This document shows positions 1 to 6,819 of a stretch of 32,671 nucleotides of DNA, piece by piece. The translations under genes and the position numbers were made by a program. Under the pieces are notes generated by a model, which was not told where the DNA came from, did not search any database, and was given only the letters and a program-made list of their open reading frames with translations. This DNA comes from Candidatus Symbiothrix sp. Its GTDB lineage: Bacteria; Bacteroidota; Bacteroidia; Bacteroidales; Azobacteroidaceae. The stretch is taken from contig JAITNQ010000154.1 in the NCBI GenBank assembly GCA_031290435.1, forward strand, positions 1-32,671, written 5' to 3'. Every line of letters starts with the position of its first letter. The stretch's first letter is position 1.

Positions 1-252
1 GCTCCTATTCAAGGCTCTGCCGCCGACATTATCAAGGTTGCGATGAACCGCATCCACCAACAATTTCGCAAAGAAAAACTTCGTTCCCGGATGATTATGC
101 AAGTCCACGACGAGTTAAATTTCAATGTGTTGACCGATGAATTGGACATAGTGAAAAAAATCGTTGTCGAAGAAATGGAAAATGCTGCACACTTGAAAGT
201 CCCTCTTGTGGCTGATTGTGGCGTTGGAAATAATTGGTTGGAAGCGCATTGA
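1..252 (+). CDS. polA: DNA polymerase I, C-terminal end (partial)
   Basis: The reading frame is open from the first base of the window and encodes the last 83 residues of a family A DNA polymerase; the 5' part lies outside. The segment begins with the conserved stretch APIQGSAADIIKVAM. It then carries motif C, QVHDE (codons at 100-114), whose Asp is one of the two metal-binding catalytic residues of the polymerase palm. It ends in TGA at 250-252, close to where polymerase I normally ends. The enzyme fills gaps in repair and replaces Okazaki primers in the cytoplasm. It converges on crcB with only 14 bases between the stops, and no hairpin is visible there. The internal ATG at 43 is not the gene start. 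Confidence 0.95.
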   Translation, partial: APIQGSAADIIKVAMNRIHQQFRKEKLRSRMIMQVHDELNFNVLTDELDIVKKIVVEEMENAAHLKVPLVADCGVGNNWLEAH

Positions 253-266
253 TTATAAGTTGTAAA

Positions 267-635
267 TCAGAATTTTCCCAATCCCAATCCCAACATAACG
301 GCAAAAAATCCGGCAATCAGGCTCATCGCCACATACAGGGTAAGATTGAGGTAATTGCCTGATTGATATAAATAAACATTTTCAATCGAAAAAGCGGAAA
401 ATGTAGTGAAGCCGCCGCAAAATCCCGTAACTAATAAAAGTCTCATATTGGCGTCTAAAAACTGATGTTTGACTGCTAATCCGGTTAGCAAGCCGATAAG
501 AAAACATCCGGCAAGATTGACGATAAATGTCGTCCAAGGAAAAGAACTTTGTGTATAAGTAATTTTCGAAACGAGAAATCGCAGGATACTTCCGACGCTT
601 CCACCTAATCCGACTAAAAGTATTTGTTTTAACAC
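267..635 (-). CDS. crcB: CrcB/FluC fluoride channel
   Basis: This is a 122-residue protein of the size usual for single-domain Fluc/CrcB fluoride exporters, which lower cytoplasmic fluoride as dual-topology dimers in the inner membrane. Four hydrophobic segments are visible (about residues 1-22, 34-55, 66-85 and 95-118). Family motifs are the N-terminal GGSVGSILRF, the Asn-containing FIVNLAGCFLIGLL in helix 2, and GFCGGFTTFSAFS, the helix-3 break with the conserved Phe/Thr/Ser track. It is the last gene of the leftward cluster rplY-pth-hslR-crcB, 19 bases below hslR. No fluoride riboswitch is visible in that short gap, so it is probably read from the upstream promoter. Confidence 0.95.
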   Translation of the reverse strand: MLKQILLVGLGGSVGSILRFLVSKITYTQSSFPWTTFIVNLAGCFLIGLLTGLAVKHQFLDANMRLLLVTGFCGGFTTFSAFSIENVYLYQSGNYLNLTLYVAMSLIAGFFAVMLGLGLGKF

Positions 636-654
636 CTTTATTTATATTGCGTTT

Positions 655-1068
655 TCATTCTTCACCAAAATCAAAATCAAAATCTTTGTCGATAAAAATC
701 GGAACTGAGAAATCGTCTAATACCCGCCGATCTTTCTTTGTCGGGCGACCTGTTCCTTTTGCACGATCAACAAATCCGCCGATTTTCTGGAGATTTAATA
801 TCTCATACTGTTCGGGCGGCGTAACGTTTTCCAAGTATTCTGGAACTAATTTGGCGCCAATCCGGTTGGATGTCAGCGCTAAGACTTTGAACGAATACGT
901 AATCGGCGGTTTGCGGACGGAAACAATATCACCCGTGCGAACCATCCGTGAAGGTTTGGCCGGGATATCATTTACCATAATGCGGTTTTTCTTGCACGCT
1001 TCCACAGCAATAGTCCGCGTTTTGAAAAGCCGTGTCGCCCACAACCATTTATCTATTCTGACTTCCAT
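655..1068 (-). CDS. hslR: Hsp15-like RNA-binding S4 domain protein
   Basis: This is a 137-residue basic protein with an N-terminal S4 RNA-binding fold (about residues 1-65), recognisable from RIDKWLWATRLFKTRT followed by VEACKKNRIMVNDIPAKPS and RTGDIV. Hsp15 (HslR) binds stalled 50S subunits that carry peptidyl-tRNA and helps to recycle them. The C-terminal tail contains the basic GRPTKKDRR segment often seen in this family. It starts 12 bases after pth, which acts on the same kind of substrate (peptidyl-tRNA), so co-transcription makes functional sense. The family assignment is firm; the exact role in this phylum is inferred from E. coli. Confidence 0.92.
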   Translation of the reverse strand: MEVRIDKWLWATRLFKTRTIAVEACKKNRIMVNDIPAKPSRMVRTGDIVSVRKPPITYSFKVLALTSNRIGAKLVPEYLENVTPPEQYEILNLQKIGGFVDRAKGTGRPTKKDRRVLDDFSVPIFIDKDFDFDFGEE

Positions 1069-1080
1069 AATTTCCCCGGC

Positions 1081-1647
1081 TTACTTCTTATTAAACAGGT
1101 TCATTGTAATATCCGCTCCTGCCAGACAAAAACTTTTGATTATTTCGCAGGATTTCTCGATGCGTTCGGGTAACAGTTTTTGTTCATCTCCGGAAAAAGG
1201 ATTTAAAACGAAATTAATCTGCGCTCCTTGCGGAAAATCGTTGCCGATACCGAACCGCAGGCGATTGTAATCGGTCGTTCCCAAGGTTTCCTGAATATGT
1301 TTCAGCCCGTTGTGGCCGGCGTCGCTACCTTTGGTTTTCAGCCGGAGCGAACCGAAAGGAAGCGCCAAATCGTCAACAACAACCAAAACATGCTGTAACT
1401 CGATTTTTTCTTTCTGCATCCAGTAACGGACGGCATTTCCGCTCAGGTTCATATACGTATAAGGCTTCAACAGAATGAGATGTTTGTTCTTCAACTTCAT
1501 TTCTGCTATGGCCCCGTAGCGTTTATTTACGTCAAAAACAACATTGGACGCTTTAGCTAAAGCGTCCAATGTCATAAAACCTATGTTATGGCGGGTATCC
1601 TCATATTCACTACCCGGATTACCCAGCCCGACTATCAGGCGTTTCAT
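1081..1647 (-). CDS. pth: Peptidyl-tRNA hydrolase
   Basis: The 188-residue enzyme has all the hallmarks of bacterial Pth, which cleaves the ester bond of peptidyl-tRNAs released prematurely from ribosomes. The N-terminus [20 protein letters not shown] contains Asn10 and catalytic His20. [11 protein letters not shown] carries Asp93 in the position used by E. coli Pth, and [11 protein letters not shown] supplies the next conserved Asn. The ATG overlaps the rplY stop by four bases (1644-1647), a translational coupling arrangement. The rplY-pth order is widely conserved in bacteria. The length matches the family norm. Confidence 0.97.
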   Translation of the reverse strand: MKRLIVGLGNPGSEYEDTRHNIGFMTLDALAKASNVVFDVNKRYGAIAEMKLKNKHLILLKPYTYMNLSGNAVRYWMQKEKIELQHVLVVVDDLALPFGSLRLKTKGSDAGHNGLKHIQETLGTTDYNRLRFGIGNDFPQGAQINFVLNPFSGDEQKLLPERIEKSCEIIKSFCLAGADITMNLFNKK

Positions 1648-2213
1648 GCTTTTGCTGCCGAACCACGGGCTGCACGTGTCAGTTTGACGGCGGCTACCAC
1701 GTTGTCTTTGGCATTCAATAATTCGAGATTATCAAAATGTAAATCACCTACTTGGACGGTTTTTCCCAATCCTAAATTTTCGACATTGACGACTAACCTT
1801 TCAGGAAAATGCTTGTAAAAGCCTTTTACTTTCAGTTTACGTATTTCCATCGAAAGTTTACCACCCGCTTTCACACCTTCAGCCAATCCTTCCAAAACAA
1901 TGGGAACTTCCAAAATTACCTCTTTGTTTTCGAAAATCTGCAGAAAATCTGCATGCAAAAGTTCGTCGCTGACCGGATGAAATTGCTTTTCTTTCAGAAT
2001 AGCTTTGCAACTTTTTCCTTCAATGGTCAAATCGACGATATGCACTTCAGGCGTGTAAATCAGCTTACGAATGCCTTCTTTGGTCACTGTAAAGTGAGCC
2101 ACTTCTTCTCCCCCGTACAAAACGCAGGGAACTAACGATTGTCTGCGGTAAGCCTTAGCGGCTTTTTTACCGATGCTCTCTCTTTTAGAGCCTGTTAAAT
2201 CAAATGTTTTCAT
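1644..2213 (-). CDS. rplY: 50S ribosomal protein L25/Ctc
   Basis: The 189-residue protein is the long (CTC/TL5-like) form of L25, which binds 5S rRNA in the central protuberance of the large subunit. The N-terminal L25 domain (about residues 1-90) includes [21 protein letters not shown], followed by the TL5 beta domain (about 95-180) with [18 protein letters not shown]. The Ala-rich C-terminus is normal for the phylum. It heads the leftward cluster with pth, hslR and crcB. A good Bacteroidetes promoter (TTG-N19-TACCTTTG) lies 70-99 bases upstream. Confidence 0.96.
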   Translation of the reverse strand: MKTFDLTGSKRESIGKKAAKAYRRQSLVPCVLYGGEEVAHFTVTKEGIRKLIYTPEVHIVDLTIEGKSCKAILKEKQFHPVSDELLHADFLQIFENKEVILEVPIVLEGLAEGVKAGGKLSMEIRKLKVKGFYKHFPERLVVNVENLGLGKTVQVGDLHFDNLELLNAKDNVVAAVKLTRAARGSAAKA

Positions 2214-2282
2214 ATTTTTTTGTGTTACTCAAAATTAAGATCGCTCTCTAATTTCCCATCACACGGAATTTTAAAAGCGGTG

Positions 2283-2312
2283 CAAAGGTAGTAATTTTTT
2301 TTGAAATTACAA
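2283..2312 (-). promoter_or_regulatory. Promoter of rplY-pth-hslR-crcB
   Basis: On the minus strand, TACCTTTG (2290 to 2283) matches the Bacteroidetes -7 element TAnnTTTG exactly. TTG at 2312-2310 lies 19 bases upstream, the standard spacing to the -33 element. The predicted transcript starts about 60 bases before the rplY ATG. The element overlaps the opposing promoter at 2300-2330. Confidence 0.7.
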
Positions 2313-2330
2313 TTATAAGCGCTAAATTTG
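2300..2330 (+). promoter_or_regulatory. Promoter of the M20 peptidase gene
   Basis: TTTG at 2300-2303, a 19-base spacer and TAAATTTG at 2323-2330 match the Bacteroidetes TTTG-N19-TAnnTTTG consensus. Transcription should begin near 2337. A start codon before that point could not be translated, which favours the ATG at 2349 over the TTG at 2328 inside the -7 box. Confidence 0.7.
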
Positions 2331-2348
2331 CAAAAAAATTATACTCCA

Positions 2349-3419
2349 ATGGATATTGACGCTTCTTTCTACGACACGGTAGATTTGTTGAAACAACTGA
2401 TAATCCGGCCTTCTTTCAGCCGGGAAGAAAAAGGTGCAGCCGATTATCTCGAAACGTATCTGAAAGCAAAAGGATTAAGGCCTTTCCGGCATGGAAATAA
2501 TGTTTGGTTGTTATCGCCCGATTGGGATGAGAAGAAACCGGTCGTTCTGCTTAATTCTCATATCGATACGGTAAAACCGGCCGACGGATGGACGAAAGAC
2601 CCTTTTCTGCCTTCGGAAGAAGACGGGAAACTTTATGGTTTGGGCAGCAACGATGCCGGCGCTTCTTTGGTTTCTCTGCTTCAGGCTTTTTTGTTGCTGA
2701 CCGAACATGAACAGGAAAACAATTTTATTTTTCTGGCTTCGTGCGAAGAAGAAATTTCAGGAGAGGGTGGGGTAGGAGCTGTTTTGCCCTTGCTGCCGAA
2801 AGTCGATTGCGCTGTGGTGGGCGAACCGACCGGCATGCAACCGGCCATTGCCGAAAAAGGCTTGATGGTGCTTGACGCCCTTGTTCGCGGCAAAGCCGGT
2901 CATGCCGCCCGCGACGAGGGAGAAAATGCCATTTATAAAGCCATTCCTATTATCGAATGGTTTCGCAACAAACGGTTTCCCGAGGTAAGTCCCTTGTCTG
3001 GAGCAGTAAAGATGACCGTTACGATGGTGCAAGCCGGCAGTCAGCACAATGTCATTCCGGGTGCATGCACATTTACGGTCGATGTCAGGACAAATGAATG
3101 TTATCCGAACGATGCGCTTTTCGAAGAGATTGCCGCTTCTTGCGCTTGTGAAATCAAAGCCCGTTCTTTCCGTTTGAATTCTTCGTCCATTTCATTGCAA
3201 CATCCTTTGACGCAGCGGGCTGTCATCTTGGGCGGAAAACCGTTTGCTTCGCCCACAATCTCCGATCAGGCTTTGATGCCTTTCCCAAGTCTGAAAATTG
3301 GTCCCGGCAATTCGGCGCGTTCGCATACCGCCGACGAATTTATTTATCTGTCGGAAATAAGGGAAGCGATAACATTTTATATTCATCTGTTAGATCGGCT
3401 TAATTTCTCCCTTTTTTAA
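2349..3419 (+). CDS. argE: M20 family metallopeptidase, ArgE-like deacylase
   Basis: This is a 356-residue cytoplasmic zinc amidohydrolase of the M20/ArgE/DapE family. Metal-site motifs appear in order: LLNSHIDTV (first His and Asp), GLGSNDAGASL (bridging Asp), SCEEEISGEGG (Glu pair), VVGEPTG, and the C-terminal HTADEF (last His). The dimerisation lid lies between, from about residue 160 to 270. In Bacteroidetes, relatives of this size remove the acyl group from acetyl- or succinyl-citrulline/ornithine in arginine synthesis. That substrate is inferred from the family, since no arginine gene is adjacent. I chose ATG 2349 because the in-frame TTG at 2328 lies inside the promoter -7 element. Transcription diverges from rplY. 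Confidence 0.85.
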   Translation: MDIDASFYDTVDLLKQLIIRPSFSREEKGAADYLETYLKAKGLRPFRHGNNVWLLSPDWDEKKPVVLLNSHIDTVKPADGWTKDPFLPSEEDGKLYGLGSNDAGASLVSLLQAFLLLTEHEQENNFIFLASCEEEISGEGGVGAVLPLLPKVDCAVVGEPTGMQPAIAEKGLMVLDALVRGKAGHAARDEGENAIYKAIPIIEWFRNKRFPEVSPLSGAVKMTVTMVQAGSQHNVIPGACTFTVDVRTNECYPNDALFEEIAASCACEIKARSFRLNSSSISLQHPLTQRAVILGGKPFASPTISDQALMPFPSLKIGPGNSARSHTADEFIYLSEIREAITFYIHLLDRLNFSLF

Positions 3420-3443
3420 TAGCCTTTGGAGACCCTTTCAGAG

Positions 3444-3572
3444 CGATTTTAACATTTCGTATTTCGATTTTAACAGTTGCCTTTGTTTGTTAAAAATAAT
3501 TGTTTTTTGAACTGATTTTTTTTTGATTTTTTGGGCGTAAATGTTAAAAGAAAATGCCGTACTTTGTTAAAA
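3444..3572 (+). promoter_or_regulatory. rprX upstream region with five TGTTAAAA boxes
   Basis: Within 130 bases upstream of rprX the octamer TGTTAAAA occurs five times without mismatch. Two copies are inverted (TTTTAACA at 3447-3454 and 3468-3475) and three are direct (3488-3495, 3542-3549, 3565-3572). The inverted pair extends to an 11-base direct repeat CGATTTTAACA spaced 21 bases start to start, two helical turns. The copies at 3542 and 3565 are 23 bases apart. OmpR-type regulators bind direct repeats, so autoregulation by RprY is a plausible inference. I found no full TTTG-N19-TAnnTTTG promoter; TACTTTG at 3560-3566 is the nearest -7-like element and touches the last box. Confidence 0.45.
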
Positions 3573-3593
3573 ATTTGAGAGCGGTAAAAAAAG

Positions 3594-5126
3594 ATGAGAA
3601 GATCAACAATCTGGTTATTGGTTGGCGTAATGGTTTTTGCCCTTGCAGGTTTGTTGTATTTACAGACCAATTACATGCACACCATTGCGAACAACCGCTC
3701 GGTACAGTTCAAAGAAGCTGTCAAAAGAAGTTTGTTTCAAGTCGCCCACGATTTGGAATTAGACGAGATGACCCGTTTGGTTGATCAGATTTTGCCTTCT
3801 CGAAAAACTACCAAAAACAAGCGATTTGCTTCCCCCGACGAAAAAAGGCAATCGATAAGCGCTCCCGATAAATTGGATATTACGGGGGATATTACCATAG
3901 ATAATCCGAAAAATATTTCATCCAGTTATGGAAAAAGCGATTTGCGTTCCGAGACGCAAGTTATTCAGGATGAATTATACGACCGGTTTATCTATTCCGA
4001 AAACCTGTTGAGCGAAATAGTCCGGACGAATATGAGAGCCAATGAAAAGCCGATTGAAGAGCGCATCGACTTCTATAAGCTGAAATCATACATACAGGTC
4101 GAATTGGCGAATAATAATTTAGTTTTGCCTTTCCGTTATGCCATTTCGGACAAGGATCGTAACTTGATTTACAAAAGCCCCGGATTTTCCGTTGCCGATG
4201 CGAAAAAAGCTTTTACGCAGATATTATTTCCGAAAGACCCGCCTGCACATTTATATACTTTGCAGGTTTGTTTACCGACACAAGATAATTATATTTCCAG
4301 TTTCGATACGATGCGTTTGCTGATTCCATCGGTGGTGTTCACCTTGGCCTTGCTGATAGCTTTTATTGTAATCATTTATATTATAATGAAACAGAAACGC
4401 CTGTCGGAAATGAAAAAAGATTTTGTCGGCAATATGACACATGAACTGAAAACGCCTGTTGCAAGTATTTCAATAGCCGGACAAATGTTGAGCGACGACA
4501 GTATGATCGAAATGCTCGAAAAAGGAGGCTCTTTGCGCAATTCGGCGTCATTCAACAAGATTACCCGCACGATTGTGGACGAAACCCGGCGCTTGCAATT
4601 TCTGATTGATAAAGTTTTGCACATGTCTTTGATGGAAGATAAACATTCTATGTTAAAAATCAAAGAGATAGACCTAAACGATATGCTGCTGAATGTCGTG
4701 CAGATTTTCGATATACAGGTGGAAAAATGCGGAGGTTCGATTGTTCTCGAACCCGAAGCTGCCGAATCGATGGTTTATGTCGATGAAATGCACTTTACAA
4801 ACGTGCTTTTCAATTTGATGGAAAATGCCGTCAAATATCGCCGCCCGGATGTTTCTCTGGAACTCCGCGCTAAAACCGAAAATGCAGGAGACAAAATACT
4901 GATAAGCATCTGCGACAATGGTATCGGAATGAAAAAGGAAAATTTGAAAAAGATTTTTGACCGTTTCTATCGCGTTTCGACCGGTAACGTACACAATGTA
5001 AAAGGATTTGGATTAGGTCTGGCTTACGTTAAGAAAATCGTGGATGAACTGAACGGTACGATTAAAGTCGAAAGCGAACCGGATGTCGGAACAACATTTA
5101 CTATTAGTTTACCTTATATACAATAA
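3594..5126 (+). CDS. rprX: RprX-like sensor histidine kinase
   Basis: This is a 510-residue inner-membrane sensor kinase. Transmembrane segment 1 spans about residues 6-25 and segment 2 about 242-266, enclosing a roughly 215-residue periplasmic sensor region with no recognised ligand domain. The cytoplasmic part has the HisKA H-box FVGNMTHELKTPVASI with phospho-acceptor His283. An HATPase domain follows, with N-box FNLMENAVKYRR (Asn411), G1 DNGIGM, F-box FDRFYRV and G2 GFGLGLAYVK. The N-terminus and overall layout match Bacteroides RprX, whose signal is not well defined. The partner gene rprY follows after 42 bases, so the two are almost certainly co-transcribed. All catalytic residues are present. 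Confidence 0.92.
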   Translation: MRRSTIWLLVGVMVFALAGLLYLQTNYMHTIANNRSVQFKEAVKRSLFQVAHDLELDEMTRLVDQILPSRKTTKNKRFASPDEKRQSISAPDKLDITGDITIDNPKNISSSYGKSDLRSETQVIQDELYDRFIYSENLLSEIVRTNMRANEKPIEERIDFYKLKSYIQVELANNNLVLPFRYAISDKDRNLIYKSPGFSVADAKKAFTQILFPKDPPAHLYTLQVCLPTQDNYISSFDTMRLLIPSVVFTLALLIAFIVIIYIIMKQKRLSEMKKDFVGNMTHELKTPVASISIAGQMLSDDSMIEMLEKGGSLRNSASFNKITRTIVDETRRLQFLIDKVLHMSLMEDKHSMLKIKEIDLNDMLLNVVQIFDIQVEKCGGSIVLEPEAAESMVYVDEMHFTNVLFNLMENAVKYRRPDVSLELRAKTENAGDKILISICDNGIGMKKENLKKIFDRFYRVSTGNVHNVKGFGLGLAYVKKIVDELNGTIKVESEPDVGTTFTISLPYIQ

Positions 5127-5168
5127 GAGAAAGAGAATAGATTGTTTAATATTTTAATATTTTTAGTT

Positions 5169-5879
5169 ATGGATGACAAAATTAAAATCTTCATGTGCGA
5201 AGATGACGAGAACTTAGGTAGCTTATTGAGCGAATACCTACAGACAAAGGATTTCTATGTTGACCTCTTCCCCGATGGTGATGCAGGTTCGAAAGCCTTT
5301 CCGAATAAGAAATACGATCTCTGTATTTTAGATGTAATGATGCCTAAAAAAGACGGCTTCTCTCTGGCTCAGGATATCCGGAAAATAGACCACGAAGTGC
5401 CTATTATCTTCCTGACTGCTAAAAACATGAAGGAAGACGTACTCGAAGGGTTTAAAGTAGGAGCAGACGACTACATGACCAAACCGTTCAACATGCAGGA
5501 ACTCTTGCTCAGGATCGAAGCTATTATGCGGCGAATTACCGGTAAAAAGAGCAAAGAAGTGCCATGTTATCAGATTGGTAAATATGTTTTCGATACGCAC
5601 AAGCAAATATTGGCGTTCGGAGATACGTCAACCAAGCTGACTACCAAAGAAAGTGACTTGCTGGTTTATCTTTGCATCAATATGAATGATATACTTGATC
5701 GCGAATTTGCCGTAAATACGATTTGGAAACCTCATCAGGACTTTTACCAATTTGCTGCACGCAGCATGGATGTTTACATCACCAAACTCCGGAAGTTGTT
5801 GAAAGCTGATCCCCGTGTCGAAATCATGAATGTACACGGAAAAGGTTACAAGTTGATTGCTCCTCCGGTAGTTGATTGA
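5169..5879 (+). CDS. rprY: RprY-like OmpR-family response regulator
   Basis: This is a 236-residue response regulator. The receiver domain (about 5-120) has the acidic pocket CEDDENLG, phospho-acceptor Asp55 in LCILDVMMPKKDGF, the switch Thr in FLTAKN and Lys105 in YMTKPFN. The C-terminal OmpR/PhoB winged helix (about 135-232) includes LTTKESDLLVYLC and the recognition segment AARSMDVYITKLRKLL ending in VHGKGYKL. I chose ATG 5169, giving MDDKIKIF as in known RprY proteins; an upstream in-frame TTG at 5142 would add nine hydrophobic residues of no use to a cytoplasmic regulator. It is the partner of the kinase immediately upstream. The TGTTAAAA boxes upstream of rprX are candidate binding sites. 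Confidence 0.93.
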   Translation: MDDKIKIFMCEDDENLGSLLSEYLQTKDFYVDLFPDGDAGSKAFPNKKYDLCILDVMMPKKDGFSLAQDIRKIDHEVPIIFLTAKNMKEDVLEGFKVGADDYMTKPFNMQELLLRIEAIMRRITGKKSKEVPCYQIGKYVFDTHKQILAFGDTSTKLTTKESDLLVYLCINMNDILDREFAVNTIWKPHQDFYQFAARSMDVYITKLRKLLKADPRVEIMNVHGKGYKLIAPPVVD

Positions 5880-5917
5880 GAAGTTCGCTTTCAGAAAAAG
5901 CATACCGGGCAAATTTT

Positions 5918-6003
5918 AAAAGCCCGCCGCCTTTTACTAAAAAGGTGGCGGGCTTTTTGAAAAAGGTGGCGGGCTTTTTAGTAAAAGGCGGCGGGCTTTT
6001 TTT
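5918..6003. terminator. Multi-unit bidirectional terminator between rprY and rpsP
   Basis: One GC-rich arm, AAAAGCCCGCCGCCTTTT (5918-5935), is followed by three tandem copies of its complement at 5939, 5960 and 5982. Each reads AAAAGG(T/C)GGCGGGC followed by T5 or more. The third copy, with flanks, is an exact 23-base reverse complement of 5918-5940; the first two carry one G-T wobble. The first arm can pair with any copy, and each pairing gives a hairpin followed by a T run on the plus strand. A-rich flanks give T runs on the minus strand too, so it can serve both convergent genes. Confidence 0.85.
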
Positions 6004-6042
6004 ATTAAATTTTACAAGCTCTTTATAAGGCTCAATAAACTT

Positions 6043-6627
6043 TTATTCAGCGGCAGGAGTTTCCGTTGCCGGAACTTCTGCGACCGGTTCTTCAACTGCG
6101 GGAATTTCTACTTCAGCTGTTACAGTTTCAACGGCTTTAACTTCTGCAGTTTTTTTCGCAGCTAACAATTTTGCTTTTTTGGTAGCCAATGCTTCGGCTT
6201 TTGCTTTGTTTACTGCTTTTTCTGCTTCGAATTTTGCCTTAGCGTCAGCTCTTTGAGTTTCGCTCAATTTGCTGATTTCATCTTTGACAGCGCTTTGTTT
6301 CTTGTTTAACCAAGCCTCGAATTTCGTTTCAGCTTCGGTTTCCGTAAAAGCGCCTTTTTTCACTCCACCCAATAAATGTTTTTTCAGGAGTACACCTTCT
6401 TTGGAAAGGATGTTTTTTGTTGTGTCGGTAGGTTGAGCGCCCACTTGAAGCCAATACAAAGCTCTTTCGAAATTCAAATCTACTGTAGCAGGATTTGTAT
6501 TGGGGTTATAAGAACCAATCCTTTCGATAAATTTTCCATCACGTGGAGCTCTGCTATCTGCGATCACGATGTGGTAATACGCGTACCCTTTGCGACCGTG
6601 TCTTTGCAATCTAATTTTAGTTGACAT
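6043..6627 (-). CDS. rpsP: 30S ribosomal protein S16 with long C-terminal tail
   Basis: This is a 194-residue S16. Residues 1-85 form the conserved core ([39 protein letters not shown] is spread over about 4-42), which helps 16S rRNA folding during 30S assembly. From about residue 90 there is a Lys/Ala/Glu-rich, low-complexity tail (repeats such as [17 protein letters not shown]) ending in an acidic Pro/Glu/Thr/Ala stretch. S16 in most bacteria is 80-95 residues, and tails like this are usual in Bacteroidetes. It has its own strong promoter at 6671-6701 and converges on rprY through the multi-unit terminator. Confidence 0.96.
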   Translation of the reverse strand: MSTKIRLQRHGRKGYAYYHIVIADSRAPRDGKFIERIGSYNPNTNPATVDLNFERALYWLQVGAQPTDTTKNILSKEGVLLKKHLLGGVKKGAFTETEAETKFEAWLNKKQSAVKDEISKLSETQRADAKAKFEAEKAVNKAKAEALATKKAKLLAAKKTAEVKAVETVTAEVEIPAVEEPVAEVPATETPAAE

Positions 6628-6670
6628 TTTAAATTAATTTTTAATGATTTGAATTTTGCATTAGCGGGTG

Positions 6671-6701
6671 CAAAGGTAAGTAAAAATTTGATTATAACAA
6701 A
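6671..6701 (-). promoter_or_regulatory. Promoter of rpsP
   Basis: On the minus strand, TTTG (6701-6698), a 19-base spacer and TACCTTTG (6678-6671) match the Bacteroidetes consensus exactly. The predicted transcript starts roughly 40 bases before the rpsP ATG at 6627. Confidence 0.75.
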
Positions 6702-6754
6702 CTTTGCTGTAAGATTTTTTTTGTTTACATTGGACGAAGATGTATTTTTTATAA

Positions 6755-6808
6755 AAAAACGCAGATGTGTCGATTGGAAATATTCCGCACGCCCACATCT
6801 GCGTTTTT
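6755..6808 (-). terminator. Terminator of PUL 1 after the PL11 gene
   Basis: This is a perfect 15-base inverted repeat, AAAAACGCAGATGTG (6755-6769) against 6794-6808, with a 24-base loop. Read leftward it begins 12 bases after the PL11 stop and ends in a T run (A7 on the plus strand at 6753-6759). It isolates the PUL from rpsP. Confidence 0.85.
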
Positions 6809-6819
6809 GATAGGTTTAT

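Noticed and set aside
647..1270. 207-codon open frame on the plus strand opposite hslR and pth
   Set aside because: It is the antisense shadow of two well-recognised genes, has no family resemblance and crosses their boundary.
2328..2348. TTG at 2328 as the start of the M20 peptidase
   Set aside because: It lies inside the -7 promoter element, upstream of the predicted transcript start; ATG 2349 fits better.
5142..5168. TTG at 5142 as the start of RprY
   Set aside because: It adds nine hydrophobic residues in front of the conserved receiver N-terminus; ATG 5169 gives the normal length.
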